In this document: positions 1 to 7,920 of the stretch, piece by piece
How positions within the stretch are numbered: the stretch's first letter is position 1
How the letters are laid out: each line of letters begins with the position of its first letter
Source: Streptomyces pinistramenti
Lineage (GTDB): Bacteria; Actinomycetota; Actinomycetes; Streptomycetales; Streptomycetaceae
DNA length: 39,719 nt
Assembly: GCF_020564935.1 (NCBI RefSeq)
Contig: NZ_JAJCXB010000061.1
Location: 1 to 39,719 of the forward strand
Direction of reading: 5' to 3'
Made by a program: the position numbers and the translations under genes
The notes under the pieces: model-generated
Seen by the model: only the letters and a program-made list of their open reading frames with translations
Database searches by the model: none
What the model was told of the DNA's origin: nothing

Positions 1-1
1 G

Positions 2-88
2 ACCGCCTACCATCAACTACAGGCCGACGCGCCTTCCCAGGCGGATTCTGTGGCCATGATCGAACAGGTACGAAAGGGCACTCCGTGA
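2..88 (+). CDS. C-terminal end of an XRE/DUF5753-type regulator (partial)
   Basis: The open frame entering from the left edge encodes a 28-residue tail that ends ...IEQVRKGTP at a TGA. The tail is hydrophilic and helical in character. Its stop overlaps the GTG start of the next gene (GTGA), which implies translational coupling. The downstream gene is a DUF397 protein, and DUF397 genes very commonly follow helix-turn-helix regulators with a DUF5753 domain, so the identity is inferred from context. The last 13 codons recur almost unchanged just before the second DUF397 gene. No domain is visible in this fragment itself. Confidence 0.5.
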   Translation, partial: TAYHQLQADAPSQADSVAMIEQVRKGTP

Positions 89-294
89 CGACCGAAACCC
101 CCCGTTGGTTCAAGTCCTCCTACAGCAACAACGGTGGCGCCTGCATCGAGGTCGCTGCCAACCTCGTCGCCTCGCGCGGTGTGGTTCCCGTCCGTGACTC
201 CAAGGACCCGAGTGGCCCGGAACTGGCCTTTCCTGCTGGTTCGTTCTCGTCCTTCGTGGCGGGTGTCAAGGACGGACAGCTCGGCACCGTCTGA
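85..294 (+). CDS. DUF397 protein, copy 1
   Basis: This 69-aa protein begins with the PRWFKSSYS signature followed by C(I/V)EVA, then VPVRDSKDP and a hydrophobic FVAGVKDGQ end. That is the complete single-domain DUF397 pattern. Such proteins are small partners of XRE/DUF5753 regulators in Streptomyces (the WhiJ- and BldB-associated families). Their molecular role is not firmly established, and some studies treat the pair as antitoxin/toxin-like. The GTG start overlaps the upstream stop codon, and the GAAAGGG ribosome site lies inside the upstream gene. It differs from copy 2 at a handful of positions (for example T5/S5, N15/S15, S52/H52). Confidence 0.9.
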   Translation: MTTETPRWFKSSYSNNGGACIEVAANLVASRGVVPVRDSKDPSGPELAFPAGSFSSFVAGVKDGQLGTV

Positions 295-345
295 CCCGGG
301 CCTCACTTCCGTTGCCGTGATCGAGCAGGTACGAAAGGGCACTCC

Positions 346-555
346 GTGACGACCGAATCCCCCCGTTGGTTCAAGTCCTCCTACAGCAGCAACGGCGGCT
401 CCTGCATCGAGGTCGCTGCCAACCTCGTCGCCTCGCGCGGTGTGGTTCCCGTCCGGGACTCCAAGGACCCGCACGGGCCGGAACTGGCCTTCCCCGCCGG
501 CTCGTTCTCGTCCTTCGTGGCGGGTGTCAAGGACGGGCAGTTCGGCACCGTCTGA
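346..555 (+). CDS. DUF397 protein, copy 2
   Basis: This is a second 69-aa DUF397 protein, over 90% identical to copy 1 by eye, with the same WFKSSYS, CIEVA and VPVRDSKDP blocks. Its GTG start uses the same AAAGGG ribosome site. That site arrived with the duplicated regulator tail, which here is no longer attached to a regulator. It follows copy 1 by 51 nt and could share its transcript. No terminator hairpin is evident before the promoter of the next gene. Confidence 0.88.
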   Translation: MTTESPRWFKSSYSSNGGSCIEVAANLVASRGVVPVRDSKDPHGPELAFPAGSFSSFVAGVKDGQFGTV

Positions 556-633
556 CCCGTCGGTTCGGCGTCGCCCCATCGTGCTCGCACGGTGGGGCTT
601 CGTGCTGTGTGCTGCCGCCGTCGCGTACGGGTG

Positions 634-664
634 TTGACTTCGAGTGTGCTCGAACTCCTAACGT
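634..664 (+). promoter_or_regulatory. MerR-type promoter with 19-bp spacer and central palindrome
   Basis: A -35 element TTGACT (634-639) and a -10 element TAACGT (659-664) are separated by 19 bp. The palindrome TTCGAG-TGTG-CTCGAA lies between them (639-654). An overlong spacer with a dyad between the two elements is the hallmark of promoters twisted into activity by MerR-family regulators. It drives the aldo/keto reductase, whose start lies 65 nt downstream. No MerR gene is present in the window, so the regulator would act in trans. Confidence 0.65.
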
Positions 665-728
665 CGCAGGAGCGGTTCCGGGACGAGGCCGGACACCGCG
701 GCACCACATCGCACCAGGAGGTAGCAGG

Positions 729-1715
<987 letters not shown>

Positions 1716-1772
1716 GCCCCGGCGCCCGCCGGGCCAGGCACGACTTCGGACTCACCCGTCTACGCTCGGGGG

Positions 1773-2591
1773 GTGACGACGGCTCCGGAAGACTTCCTGC
1801 GGACGTTCCACGCCGCGCATCCGGCGGTGACCGCACGGTCGATGGCCCGCGGCCGGTCCGCCGACGGCCGCTCCAGCTACGAGATCCTGCGGGACGCCGT
1901 GACCGGGTGCCGCCGGGTGCTCGACCTCGGCTGCGGCGACGGCCTGCTCCTGGAACTGCTGGCCGCGGATCCGGGCCGGGAACTGGCCGGACTCGATCTG
2001 TCCGCCGAGGAGTTGGCCCTGGCCCGGCGCCGGCCCGGTGTGGCGGCGGCGGAGCTGCGGACCGGCCGGGCGCAGCAACTTCCCTTCGCCGACGGCCGGT
2101 TCGACGGCTGCGTCGCGCACATGGCGCTGATGCTGATGGACGAGGCCGAGCGGGTCGCCGCCGAGCTGGCGCGGGTGCTGGAGCCCGGCGGCACGCTGGC
2201 CGCGGTGATCGGGGGCGGGGCCGCGGGCGGCGAGGCGTACGAACTGTTCCTGCGGCTGGCCCGGCCGCTGTTCGACGCGGCACCGGACGCCCGCCGGATC
2301 CCCCCGCTGGGCGACCGGCGGCTGCGCACCCGGCAGGGCTTCGACGAGGTCTTCGGCCCGGCCGGGTTCGGGCCGGTGCGCTGGGAGAGCGTGCGGATCG
2401 ATCTGGCCGGGCCGCCGGAGCGGGTGTGGCGGACGGTCGGCGGGATCTACGACCTCGGGCCGCTGGACGCCGCGGTCATCGCCGGGCTGCGGGCCCGCTT
2501 CGAGGCGGAGTCGGCGGCATCGGCGCTGCCGGACGGGCGGATTCCGTGCGCGATGACGGTGCGGGTGGCCACGGCGCGGCGGCTCGGCTGA
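1773..2591 (+). CDS. Class I SAM-dependent methyltransferase
   Basis: This 272-aa protein has a methyltransferase fold. Motif I is VLDLGCGDG at residues 49-57, the acidic ribose-binding residue follows in LAGLDLS, a motif II-like stretch is FDGCVAHMALMLM, and the LEPGG turn follows, as in the Methyltransf_11/25 families. The GTG start lies 6 nt after the -10 hexamer TACGCT (1761-1766) with no room for an SD, so the mRNA is probably leaderless. It stands alone between a reductase and a convergent VOC gene, and its substrate is unknown. Confidence 0.88.
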   Translation: MTTAPEDFLRTFHAAHPAVTARSMARGRSADGRSSYEILRDAVTGCRRVLDLGCGDGLLLELLAADPGRELAGLDLSAEELALARRRPGVAAAELRTGRAQQLPFADGRFDGCVAHMALMLMDEAERVAAELARVLEPGGTLAAVIGGGAAGGEAYELFLRLARPLFDAAPDARRIPPLGDRRLRTRQGFDEVFGPAGFGPVRWESVRIDLAGPPERVWRTVGGIYDLGPLDAAVIAGLRARFEAESAASALPDGRIPCAMTVRVATARRLG

Positions 2592-2617
2592 GGGCACCGA
2601 CCCGGGGCCTGGCGGGG

Positions 2618-3031
2618 TCAGAGTCCCTGTGCCGCCAGCCATTCCGGGTCCGGGTCGATGGTCTGGAGCACCTCGATGAGGATGCCTTCCGGGCTCCAGA
2701 CGTTGAACCGGCGCTGGCCCCAGGGCTCGTCCCGCAGCGGCTCGGCGATCTCCACACCGGCGGCCCGCAGCGCGGCCTCCTCCGCCGCCGCGTCCGCGAC
2801 CAGGAAGCCGAGGCAGAGACCGGCGGTGTCCTGGGTGCGGAAACCCTCCGGCATCGCGTCGTGGCCGCGCTGGACGAGGTCGATGACGTACGACGGGTGC
2901 GCGTCGTGGTGCAGGCTCACGTACCAGTCGAGTGCGGCGACGGGGGTGAAGCCGAAGTGCTCGGTGTAGAAGCGGCCGCTCGCCGCGACGTCGTCGCTGA
3001 GTACGGCCACGCCGAGTTTCTGGAATTGCAT
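2618..3031 (-). CDS. VOC-superfamily (glyoxalase/bleomycin-resistance-like) protein
   Basis: This 137-aa single-domain protein has the paired beta-alpha-beta-beta-beta modules of the vicinal oxygen chelate superfamily: VAVLSDDVAASGRFY at the N-terminus and FNVWSPEGILIEVLQ at the C-terminus, the latter carrying the usual metal-side glutamate. The start at 3031 is preferred because GAGAGG lies upstream at good spacing. The longer in-frame start would lack one. It is transcribed divergently from a TetR-type gene across 131 bp containing an inverted repeat, so it is probably that regulator's target. The substrate is unknown; drug binding or conjugation are family precedents. Confidence 0.88.
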   Translation of the reverse strand: MQFQKLGVAVLSDDVAASGRFYTEHFGFTPVAALDWYVSLHHDAHPSYVIDLVQRGHDAMPEGFRTQDTAGLCLGFLVADAAAEEAALRAAGVEIAEPLRDEPWGQRRFNVWSPEGILIEVLQTIDPDPEWLAAQGL

Positions 3032-3075
3032 GGGGAATCCTCTCTGTTCGCGCGGCAATTGACATTCCGAACGTC

Positions 3076-3111
3076 AACCACTCCAGGCATAGTGCTACGG
3101 GTGGAGTGGTT
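3076..3111. promoter_or_regulatory. Candidate TetR operator (10-bp inverted repeat)
   Basis: AACCACTCCA (3076-3085) and TGGAGTGGTT (3102-3111) form perfect 10-bp inverted arms separated by 16 bp. They sit in the middle of the divergent VOC/TetR intergenic region. Both arms are outside coding sequence and no T-tract follows, so an operator is more likely than a terminator. The 26-bp centre-to-centre spacing would place two dimers on nearly the same face of the helix. Confidence 0.55.
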
Positions 3112-3162
3112 ACGGTGTCAAGAGTTGAGGAATGAAGCCGAGGTTCTCGGGAGGAGATCCGG

Positions 3163-3744
3163 ATGGTGCGTAACCCTGAGCGGCGTACGGCACTGATCGA
3201 CGCCGCCATCGACGTCCTGGCGCGCGAGGGCGCGCGCGGGCTGACGTTCCGGGCGGTCGACACCGCGGCGGGTGTGCCCCACGGCACGGCGTCCAACTAC
3301 TTCGCCGGCCGCGACGCGTTGCTGGCCCAGGTGACCGGGCGGATCCACCAGAGCATCGCGCCCGACCCGGCGGAGGTCGCCGAGGTGATGAAGGCGCCGC
3401 CGAGCCGGGAGCTGGTGGCCGAGCTGATGCGGTGGATCAACCGGCGGGTCACCGAACACCGCACCGGCTACCTCGCGATGCTGGAGCTGCGCCTGGAGGC
3501 GACCCGGCGGCCCGAGCTGCGCGCGGAGCTGACCCGGGCCGTCCGCGAGACGCTCGACGACGACATCCGCTTCCACCTGGAGGGCGGGCTGCCGGGCGAC
3601 CGCACCGCCGTGACGCTCATCTACCTCGCGATGACCGGGCTGATGCTGGAGCAGCTGACGCTGCCTGGTGTGGTGCCCGAGGAGGAGACGGAAGGGCTGG
3701 TCACCGCGCTCGTGGACCGGGCGATCGGACCGGACGCGCCCTAG
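3163..3744 (+). CDS. TetR-family transcriptional regulator
   Basis: This 193-aa protein has an N-terminal HTH of the TetR type at about residues 10-55 (ALIDAAIDVLAREGARGLT followed by AVDTAAGVPHGTASNYF). The C-terminal two thirds are all-helical and unlike other families, as usual for the ligand domain. GGGAGGAG lies upstream of the ATG. It is divergent from a VOC gene with a shared inverted repeat, so autoregulation and repression of the VOC gene are the natural prediction. The ligand is unknown. Confidence 0.9.
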   Translation: MVRNPERRTALIDAAIDVLAREGARGLTFRAVDTAAGVPHGTASNYFAGRDALLAQVTGRIHQSIAPDPAEVAEVMKAPPSRELVAELMRWINRRVTEHRTGYLAMLELRLEATRRPELRAELTRAVRETLDDDIRFHLEGGLPGDRTAVTLIYLAMTGLMLEQLTLPGVVPEEETEGLVTALVDRAIGPDAP

Positions 3745-3816
3745 CCGTACGGCCCGGTAAGCCCTGTCACGCTCCGGCGTCGCCATGCCGCACGGCGGCC
3801 GTGCGACGCTGGGCAG

Positions 3817-4236
3817 GTGACGCTACCGGATCTGGTTCGGCTCCGCCGGGCCCGCGACCTGATGGACCGCGACTACGCGGAGCCGCTCGATGTTCCTGCG
3901 CTGGCACGGGCGGCCCACATGTCGCCAGGACACTTCTCCCGCAGCTTCCGCGCCGCGTTCGGGGAGACGCCGTACAGCTACCTGATGACGCGCAGGATCG
4001 AGCGGGCCAAGGCCCTGCTGCGGCGCGGCGACCTGTCGGTGACGGACGTCTGCTTCGCGGTCGGGTGCACGTCGCTCGGGTCGTTCAGCTCGCGGTTCAC
4101 CGAGTTGGTGGGCGAGAGCCCGAGCGCGTACCGGGCACGCCGGCACGAGCCGGGCGCCGCCATCCCGGCCTGCGTCGCCAAGATCTTCACGCGACCGGTC
4201 AGGAACGGAGAAGCGCAGCACGCGGCGCGCTCGTAG
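3817..4236 (+). CDS. Minimal AraC-type HTH regulator
   Basis: The 139 aa consist almost only of the AraC/XylS DNA-binding domain. The first HTH is LDVPALARAAHMSPGHFSRS and the second is SVTDVCFAVGCTSLGSFSSR followed by F...GESPSAYRAR. There is no ligand-binding domain, only a short C-terminal tail. The GTG start lies 6 nt after GACGCT, a weak form of the leaderless pattern seen elsewhere here. Its stop codon overlaps the -10 hexamer of the VOC gene that follows, and such HTH/VOC pairs are common in Streptomyces. Control of the neighbour is inferred. Confidence 0.88.
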   Translation: MTLPDLVRLRRARDLMDRDYAEPLDVPALARAAHMSPGHFSRSFRAAFGETPYSYLMTRRIERAKALLRRGDLSVTDVCFAVGCTSLGSFSSRFTELVGESPSAYRARRHEPGAAIPACVAKIFTRPVRNGEAQHAARS

Positions 4237-4246
4237 CGTGGGCCGC

Positions 4247-4663
4247 ATGGACATCAGACTTTCGCAGTGCTTCATCGCCGTCGACGACCACGACGAGGCG
4301 CTCGCCTTCTACCGGGACGCTCTCGGGCTGGAGGTGCGCAACGACGTCGCGTTCGAGGGGATGCGCTGGGTGACCGTCGGCGCGCCGTCGCAGCCCGATG
4401 TGAACCTCGTCCTCGAACCGCCCCTCGCGAACCCGAACGCCTCGCCCGCCGACAAGCAGGCCATGGCGGAACTGCTGGCCAAGGGCATGCTGCGCGGTGT
4501 CATCTTCGCCTCGGACGATGTCGATGCCGCCTTCGAGCGGATTCGCGCCGCGGGCGGAGAGGTGCTGCAGGAGCCCATGGACCAGGCGTACGGGGTCCGC
4601 GACTGCGCCTTCCGCGATCCGGCGGGCAACATGCTGCGCTTCACCCAGCCGCGCGGCAAGTGA
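4247..4663 (+). CDS. VOC-superfamily protein
   Basis: This 138-aa protein has a single glyoxalase/dioxygenase-like domain: SQCFIAVDDHDEALAFYRDALGL at the start, a VNLVLE strand, GVIFASDDVDAAFERIRAAG in the second module, and a terminal FRDPAGNMLRF. The start at 4247 was chosen over an in-frame GTG at 4238 because TAGCGT (4234-4239) lies exactly 7 nt before the ATG, the leaderless -10 arrangement. It is probably co-regulated with, or controlled by, the AraC-type gene just upstream. The substrate is unknown. Confidence 0.88.
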   Translation: MDIRLSQCFIAVDDHDEALAFYRDALGLEVRNDVAFEGMRWVTVGAPSQPDVNLVLEPPLANPNASPADKQAMAELLAKGMLRGVIFASDDVDAAFERIRAAGGEVLQEPMDQAYGVRDCAFRDPAGNMLRFTQPRGK

Positions 4664-4700
4664 GACCGGCGCCGGCCGACGCGGGCCCGTACGACAGGAC

Positions 4701-5303
4701 CTAGGCGCCGTACGGGCGCAGGGCGCGGGCCTCGCGCAGGGCCAGGGCCCACCAGGTCAGCTCCCCGATCAGGGCGTCGGCGGCCTGGGCGGCGGGCTCC
4801 GGCTCGTGCAGCCGCCCCTCCTCGTCGAAGAGGTTCCAGGCGAGCGGGAAGCTGACCGTCTCGCGGACCGTGGTGGCGTGCAACTCCGCGAAGACCAGCC
4901 GCAGTTGCTCGATGGCCCGCAGGCCGCCCGAGACGCCGCCGTACGAGATGAAGCCGACCGGCTTGGCGTGCCACTGGGGGTTGAGCAGGTCGATGGCGTG
5001 CTTGAGCGGGGCCGGGAAGGAGTGGTTGTACTCCGGGGTGACCACCACGAAGGCGTCCGCCGCCCCGATGCGTTCGGAGAACGCCGTGAACTCCTGGCTG
5101 CCGTGCCGGAGTTCGTAGGGGCGGACGGTGTCGAGGTCGATGACGTCGAGGTCGATGTGCGCGTGGGTGGCGACGTGCCGGGCGAACCAGTTCGCGATGA
5201 CCGGGGCGAAGCGGCCCTCCCGGGTGCTGCCGATGATCACGGCGAGGGTGTAGCGGTGCGCGGGGGTGTGCTCGGGCGTGGGTGCGGGTGTGTGCGCGGA
5301 CAT
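4701..5303 (-). CDS. NADPH-dependent FMN reductase (SoxR-type target)
   Basis: This 200-aa flavodoxin-like quinone/FMN reductase has the phosphate-binding loop IIGSTREGRFAP, the flavin-contact motif VVTPEYNHSFPAPLKHAID and the glycine turn SYGGVSGGLRA, in the order of the FMN_red family. GAGGGG precedes the ATG at 5303. A SoxR-like box lies between the promoter elements upstream. Streptomyces SoxR is known to activate reductases of this type in response to redox-active metabolites (SCO2478 in S. coelicolor, as recalled). The expected role is cytosolic reduction of quinones or flavins. Confidence 0.92.
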   Translation of the reverse strand: MSAHTPAPTPEHTPAHRYTLAVIIGSTREGRFAPVIANWFARHVATHAHIDLDVIDLDTVRPYELRHGSQEFTAFSERIGAADAFVVVTPEYNHSFPAPLKHAIDLLNPQWHAKPVGFISYGGVSGGLRAIEQLRLVFAELHATTVRETVSFPLAWNLFDEEGRLHEPEPAAQAADALIGELTWWALALREARALRPYGA

Positions 5304-5349
5304 GCGGGGGCCCCTCGGAACGGTACGGCGGTGTTGCCGTCGGAACCAG

Positions 5350-5380
5350 ACGCTAGGACCTCGATCAAGGTTGAGGTCAA
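5350..5380 (-). promoter_or_regulatory. SoxR-type promoter of the FMN reductase
   Basis: On the minus strand TTGACC (5375-5380) and TAGCGT (5350-5355) are spaced by 19 bp. The dyad CCTCAA-N6-TCGAGG (5359-5376) sits between them, one base away from the perfect CCTCAA-N6-TTGAGG geometry of SoxR boxes. The 19-bp spacer is the MerR/SoxR activation architecture. The reductase ATG is 47 nt further downstream. Confidence 0.75.
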
Positions 5381-5443
5381 CTGTGGCTGGTGGGTTCCTG
5401 TCCCGTTCCGGGGGGCCGGTGGCCGTGGCCGTGGGCGGCTTGG

Positions 5444-5875
5444 CTACTCGGCGCCGAAGAGCCCGAGCAGTTCGGTCTTCTGGAACATCCGCGCCGTGTC
5501 GACCGCCGACGGCGTGCCCGCGGCGGGGTCGGCGCCGTGTGCCAGCAGGACCCTGATGACTTCGTCCTCGCCCTTGAAGACCGCGCCGGCGAGCGGGGTC
5601 TGGCCGCGGTCGTTGGGACGGTCGGCGTCGCCGCCGCGGCGCAGGAGGGCCTCCACGGTCGAGGCGTGGCCGTGGTACGCGGCCAGCATCACCAGCGAAT
5701 CGCCCTTGTCGTTCGTCAGGTTCGCCGGTACGCCGGCGTCGACGTAGGCGGCGACGGTGTCGGTGTCGCCGTGGCGTGCCAGGTCGAACACCTTGGCCGC
5801 CAGTTGCAGCACCTCGGGGTCGTGCGCGTGCTCGGTCGCCTCGGGCCCCTGCGGCTCGGTATTCGCGTCGCTCAT
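5444..5875 (-). CDS. Ankyrin-repeat protein
   Basis: The 143-aa protein carries about three ankyrin repeats: VFDLARHGDTDTVAAYVDAG, LTNDKGDSLVMLAAYHGH, and DRPNDRGQTPLAGAVFKGE followed by VIRVLLAHGADP. There is no signal peptide or membrane segment. Its likely function is protein-protein interaction, with an unknown partner. AGGAGG lies upstream of the ATG. It is downstream of the asparaginase gene on the same strand, separated by 152 bp with a small hairpin, and upstream of the FMN reductase promoter. Confidence 0.88.
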   Translation of the reverse strand: MSDANTEPQGPEATEHAHDPEVLQLAAKVFDLARHGDTDTVAAYVDAGVPANLTNDKGDSLVMLAAYHGHASTVEALLRRGGDADRPNDRGQTPLAGAVFKGEDEVIRVLLAHGADPAAGTPSAVDTARMFQKTELLGLFGAE

Positions 5876-5989
5876 GATCGCCGGCCTCCTGCTGTGGTGG
5901 TGATGTCCTCGCCACTGTCGGGGGGCGGGGGGCCCTTTGTGCAGGCCAACGGGCTGGGGGCGGTGGGTGATGGGGACTGTCCCCGTGCC

Positions 5990-6004
5990 CCGGCCTTCGG
6001 CCGG
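5990..6004 (-). terminator. Small hairpin after the asparaginase gene
   Basis: CCGGCC-TTC-GGCCGG forms a 6-bp GC stem with a tiny loop 24 nt beyond the asparaginase stop. There is no T-tract, so at best it is a weak terminator or an mRNA 3'-end stabiliser. Confidence 0.35.
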
Positions 6005-6027
6005 TGGCTCGTGTGGGCGGACCGGTC

Positions 6028-7014
6028 TCAGAAGGCCGCGCGGATGGCTCCTACGCGGGTGCCGCCGCCCAGGAGGGGGGCGTCTTCTATGCGGTGGAGT
6101 ATGTCGGCTTCCACGTTCATCAGGCGCAGGGTGCGGGCCAGGATCGGGCCGAGGGTGCGGGTGGCGCCGTCGTCGACCTTGAAGGCGAGGGCGCGGCCGT
6201 CGGGCAGGGCCAGGGCCTGTACGGCTTCGGCGCCCATCTTCGACAGGACGCCGGGGAGCGCCCGCATCAGCCAGGTGTCGGGGCGGCGGGTGCCGGCGAC
6301 GTACTCGGGGTGGGCGCGCATGGCGTCGGCGACGCGGCGTTCGGGGGTGCCGGGGTCGGCGGTGACGAAGTGGCGGAAGGCGCGGGCGAGGCCGGTGAGG
6401 GAGAGGGACATGAGCGGGGCGCCGCAGCCGTCCGTGCCGATGTGGGCGACGTCCTCGCCGCCGGCGGTGCGGACGCCTTCGAGTATCAGCTGCTGGAGCG
6501 GGTGGTCCTGGTCGAGGTACGAGTCGAGGGGCCAGCCGTTGCGGGCGCAGGCGGCCAGCATGGCGGTGTGCTTGCCGGAGCAGTTCATGGTGATCCGGTC
6601 GCGGACCTGGCCCGCCGCCAGGTAGTGCTCGGCCTCCTCCGGGTCGAGGGGGAGGTCGGGCGGCGTGCCGAGCTGGTCGGCGTGCAGGCCGAACTCGTCG
6701 AGCATGGTGCGGACGAGGTCGAGGTGGAAGGGTTCGCCGGAGTGGCTGGCGGCGGCCAGGGCCAGCCGCTCGTCGGCCAGGTCGAGGCCCGCGCGCAGGA
6801 CGGCGGCGGCCTGCATCGGCTTGTTCGTGGAGCGGGGGAAGACCGGGGCGGTGACGTCACCGAGTGCCGTCTCCACACTGCCGTCGGCGGCCAGCACCAC
6901 CAGCGAGCCGCGGTGCCGTCCCTCGACGAAGCCGGAGCGTACGACCTCGGCGAGCACCGGGGGCAGAGACACATCTGCCGGGGTCGGCTCGGATATCGGG
7001 CGGGGCGGGGTCAT
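6028..7014 (-). CDS. L-asparaginase of the Rhizobium-type (PF06089) family
   Basis: This 328-aa protein has the family blocks PRSTNKPMQA, AAASHSGEPFH and ITMNCSGKHTAMLAAC, then GTDGCGAP. These mark the thermolabile or Rhizobium-type asparaginase fold, which resembles serine beta-lactamase-like enzymes rather than E. coli AnsB. It would hydrolyse L-asparagine to aspartate and ammonium in the cytoplasm, since no signal peptide is present. GGAAGG precedes the ATG. The neighbours give no pathway context. Confidence 0.9.
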   Translation of the reverse strand: MTPPRPISEPTPADVSLPPVLAEVVRSGFVEGRHRGSLVVLAADGSVETALGDVTAPVFPRSTNKPMQAAAVLRAGLDLADERLALAAASHSGEPFHLDLVRTMLDEFGLHADQLGTPPDLPLDPEEAEHYLAAGQVRDRITMNCSGKHTAMLAACARNGWPLDSYLDQDHPLQQLILEGVRTAGGEDVAHIGTDGCGAPLMSLSLTGLARAFRHFVTADPGTPERRVADAMRAHPEYVAGTRRPDTWLMRALPGVLSKMGAEAVQALALPDGRALAFKVDDGATRTLGPILARTLRLMNVEADILHRIEDAPLLGGGTRVGAIRAAF

Positions 7015-7064
7015 CGGTGGCCTTCCGGGACGTGACCTGCGGCCCCGGAGGCCGGTGGCCCGGG

Positions 7065-7607
7065 TCAGGACAGCAGATCGTCTACTTGCGCTTCGCCTTC
7101 ACGGTACCTGCGGGTGATTTCGGTACTGCAATCGTCCGCCATGCGCTGGAGGGACTGGCGGCGGTGCGAGACCTGCTGTTCGTAGCGGACCAGCCGGGAC
7201 ATGCCCTCCTGGAGCTCCGGGTCCGTGCGGGCGGTGAGGTCGGACAGCTCGACCTCGCCCAGCATCTCGTCGGCGAGCCTGCGGTACTCCTCGCTGTGCG
7301 GCGGGCCGAGCGTGACGTGCCGGGCCGACGAGCGGTGGCTGGACGGTACGTCCGTGAGGATCTCCGGCAGGCGGTCCAGCAGCGGCGACAGGGGTGCCGC
7401 GCGGCGGGCGGTCTCGGCGCGCAGGATGTCGATCCGGCCCTGGAGCAGCCGCCGCAGATAGCTGAGGTCGGCCTCCTCCTGCTGGGCGTCGCGGCGCAGC
7501 ACCCGCAGATCCGGCAGGGTCTGGGCGGTCAGATCGGGCTGGACGACCGGCTGGAAGCGGTCGCGTTGCTTCGGTGGGCGGTGCGGTGCCCGGCCTGCCT
7601 GGAGCAT
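7065..7607 (-). CDS. rsiG: RsiG, c-di-GMP-binding anti-sigma factor for WhiG
   Basis: The protein contains two exact copies of the RsiG signature E(X)3S(X)2R(X)3Q(X)3D. The first starts at residue 45 of the 180-aa form (EADLSYLRRLLQGRID) and the second is near the C-terminus (EQQVSHRRQSLQRMAD). In Streptomyces RsiG these paired motifs form an antiparallel coiled coil that binds a c-di-GMP dimer, and the complex sequesters sigma-WhiG to hold back sporulation. The start at 7607 is chosen for its AAGGAGG 5 nt upstream. An in-frame ATG at 7745 would add 46 residues rich in Ala, Pro and Thr but has only a weak ribosome site. It lies divergent from dtd. Confidence 0.9.
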   Translation of the reverse strand: MLQAGRAPHRPPKQRDRFQPVVQPDLTAQTLPDLRVLRRDAQQEEADLSYLRRLLQGRIDILRAETARRAAPLSPLLDRLPEILTDVPSSHRSSARHVTLGPPHSEEYRRLADEMLGEVELSDLTARTDPELQEGMSRLVRYEQQVSHRRQSLQRMADDCSTEITRRYREGEAQVDDLLS

Positions 7608-7920
7608 GGGGCCCTCCTTGCTGCGGCCGGGCTCCGCGGGAGCCGTTGCCGTGGTCGTCGTACGGACGGTCGGCGCCAGGCCGGCCGGTGTCGTACGGGC
7701 GGGTGGTACGGGACCGGGAATCCGCCCGGCGCCGGCAGTGCTCATGAATCGTTCCGTCCCCTCGTCCGGTGCGGCATCCAGGGCATGTTGTCCATGAAAC
7801 GCACCACGTGCACGCATCGTGCCACTCTGGGCGGTCCGTGTGCAGGGCCATGACACCCGAACGGCCCTCGGATGGGTACGGCTGTCCGAACGCGTATCGG
7901 CGCGGTGCATGATGGCGCTT

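Larger units (their letters stand above)
53..555 (+). repeat. Tandem duplication, unit about 242 bp, period 261 bp
   Basis: Bases 53-294 and 314-555 are near-identical copies with an offset of 261. Each unit holds the last codons of the upstream regulator, the AAAGGG-type ribosome-binding site inside them, and a complete DUF397 gene. The copies differ by scattered, mostly synonymous or conservative changes, so the duplication is recent but not brand new. Confidence 0.9.

Noticed and set aside
1752..3296. Very long open frames on the strand opposite real genes (for example across 1752-3296, 4701-5915 and 19783-21891)
   Set aside because: They arise from GC-rich third positions, have arginine/alanine/glycine-rich low-complexity products, overlap genes with clear motifs, and contain the genuine gene only as an in-phase part.
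7745..7920. BldD- or WhiG-type promoter element upstream of rsiG
   Set aside because: I looked for a recognisable box and found only general GC-rich sequence; nothing matched well enough to report.
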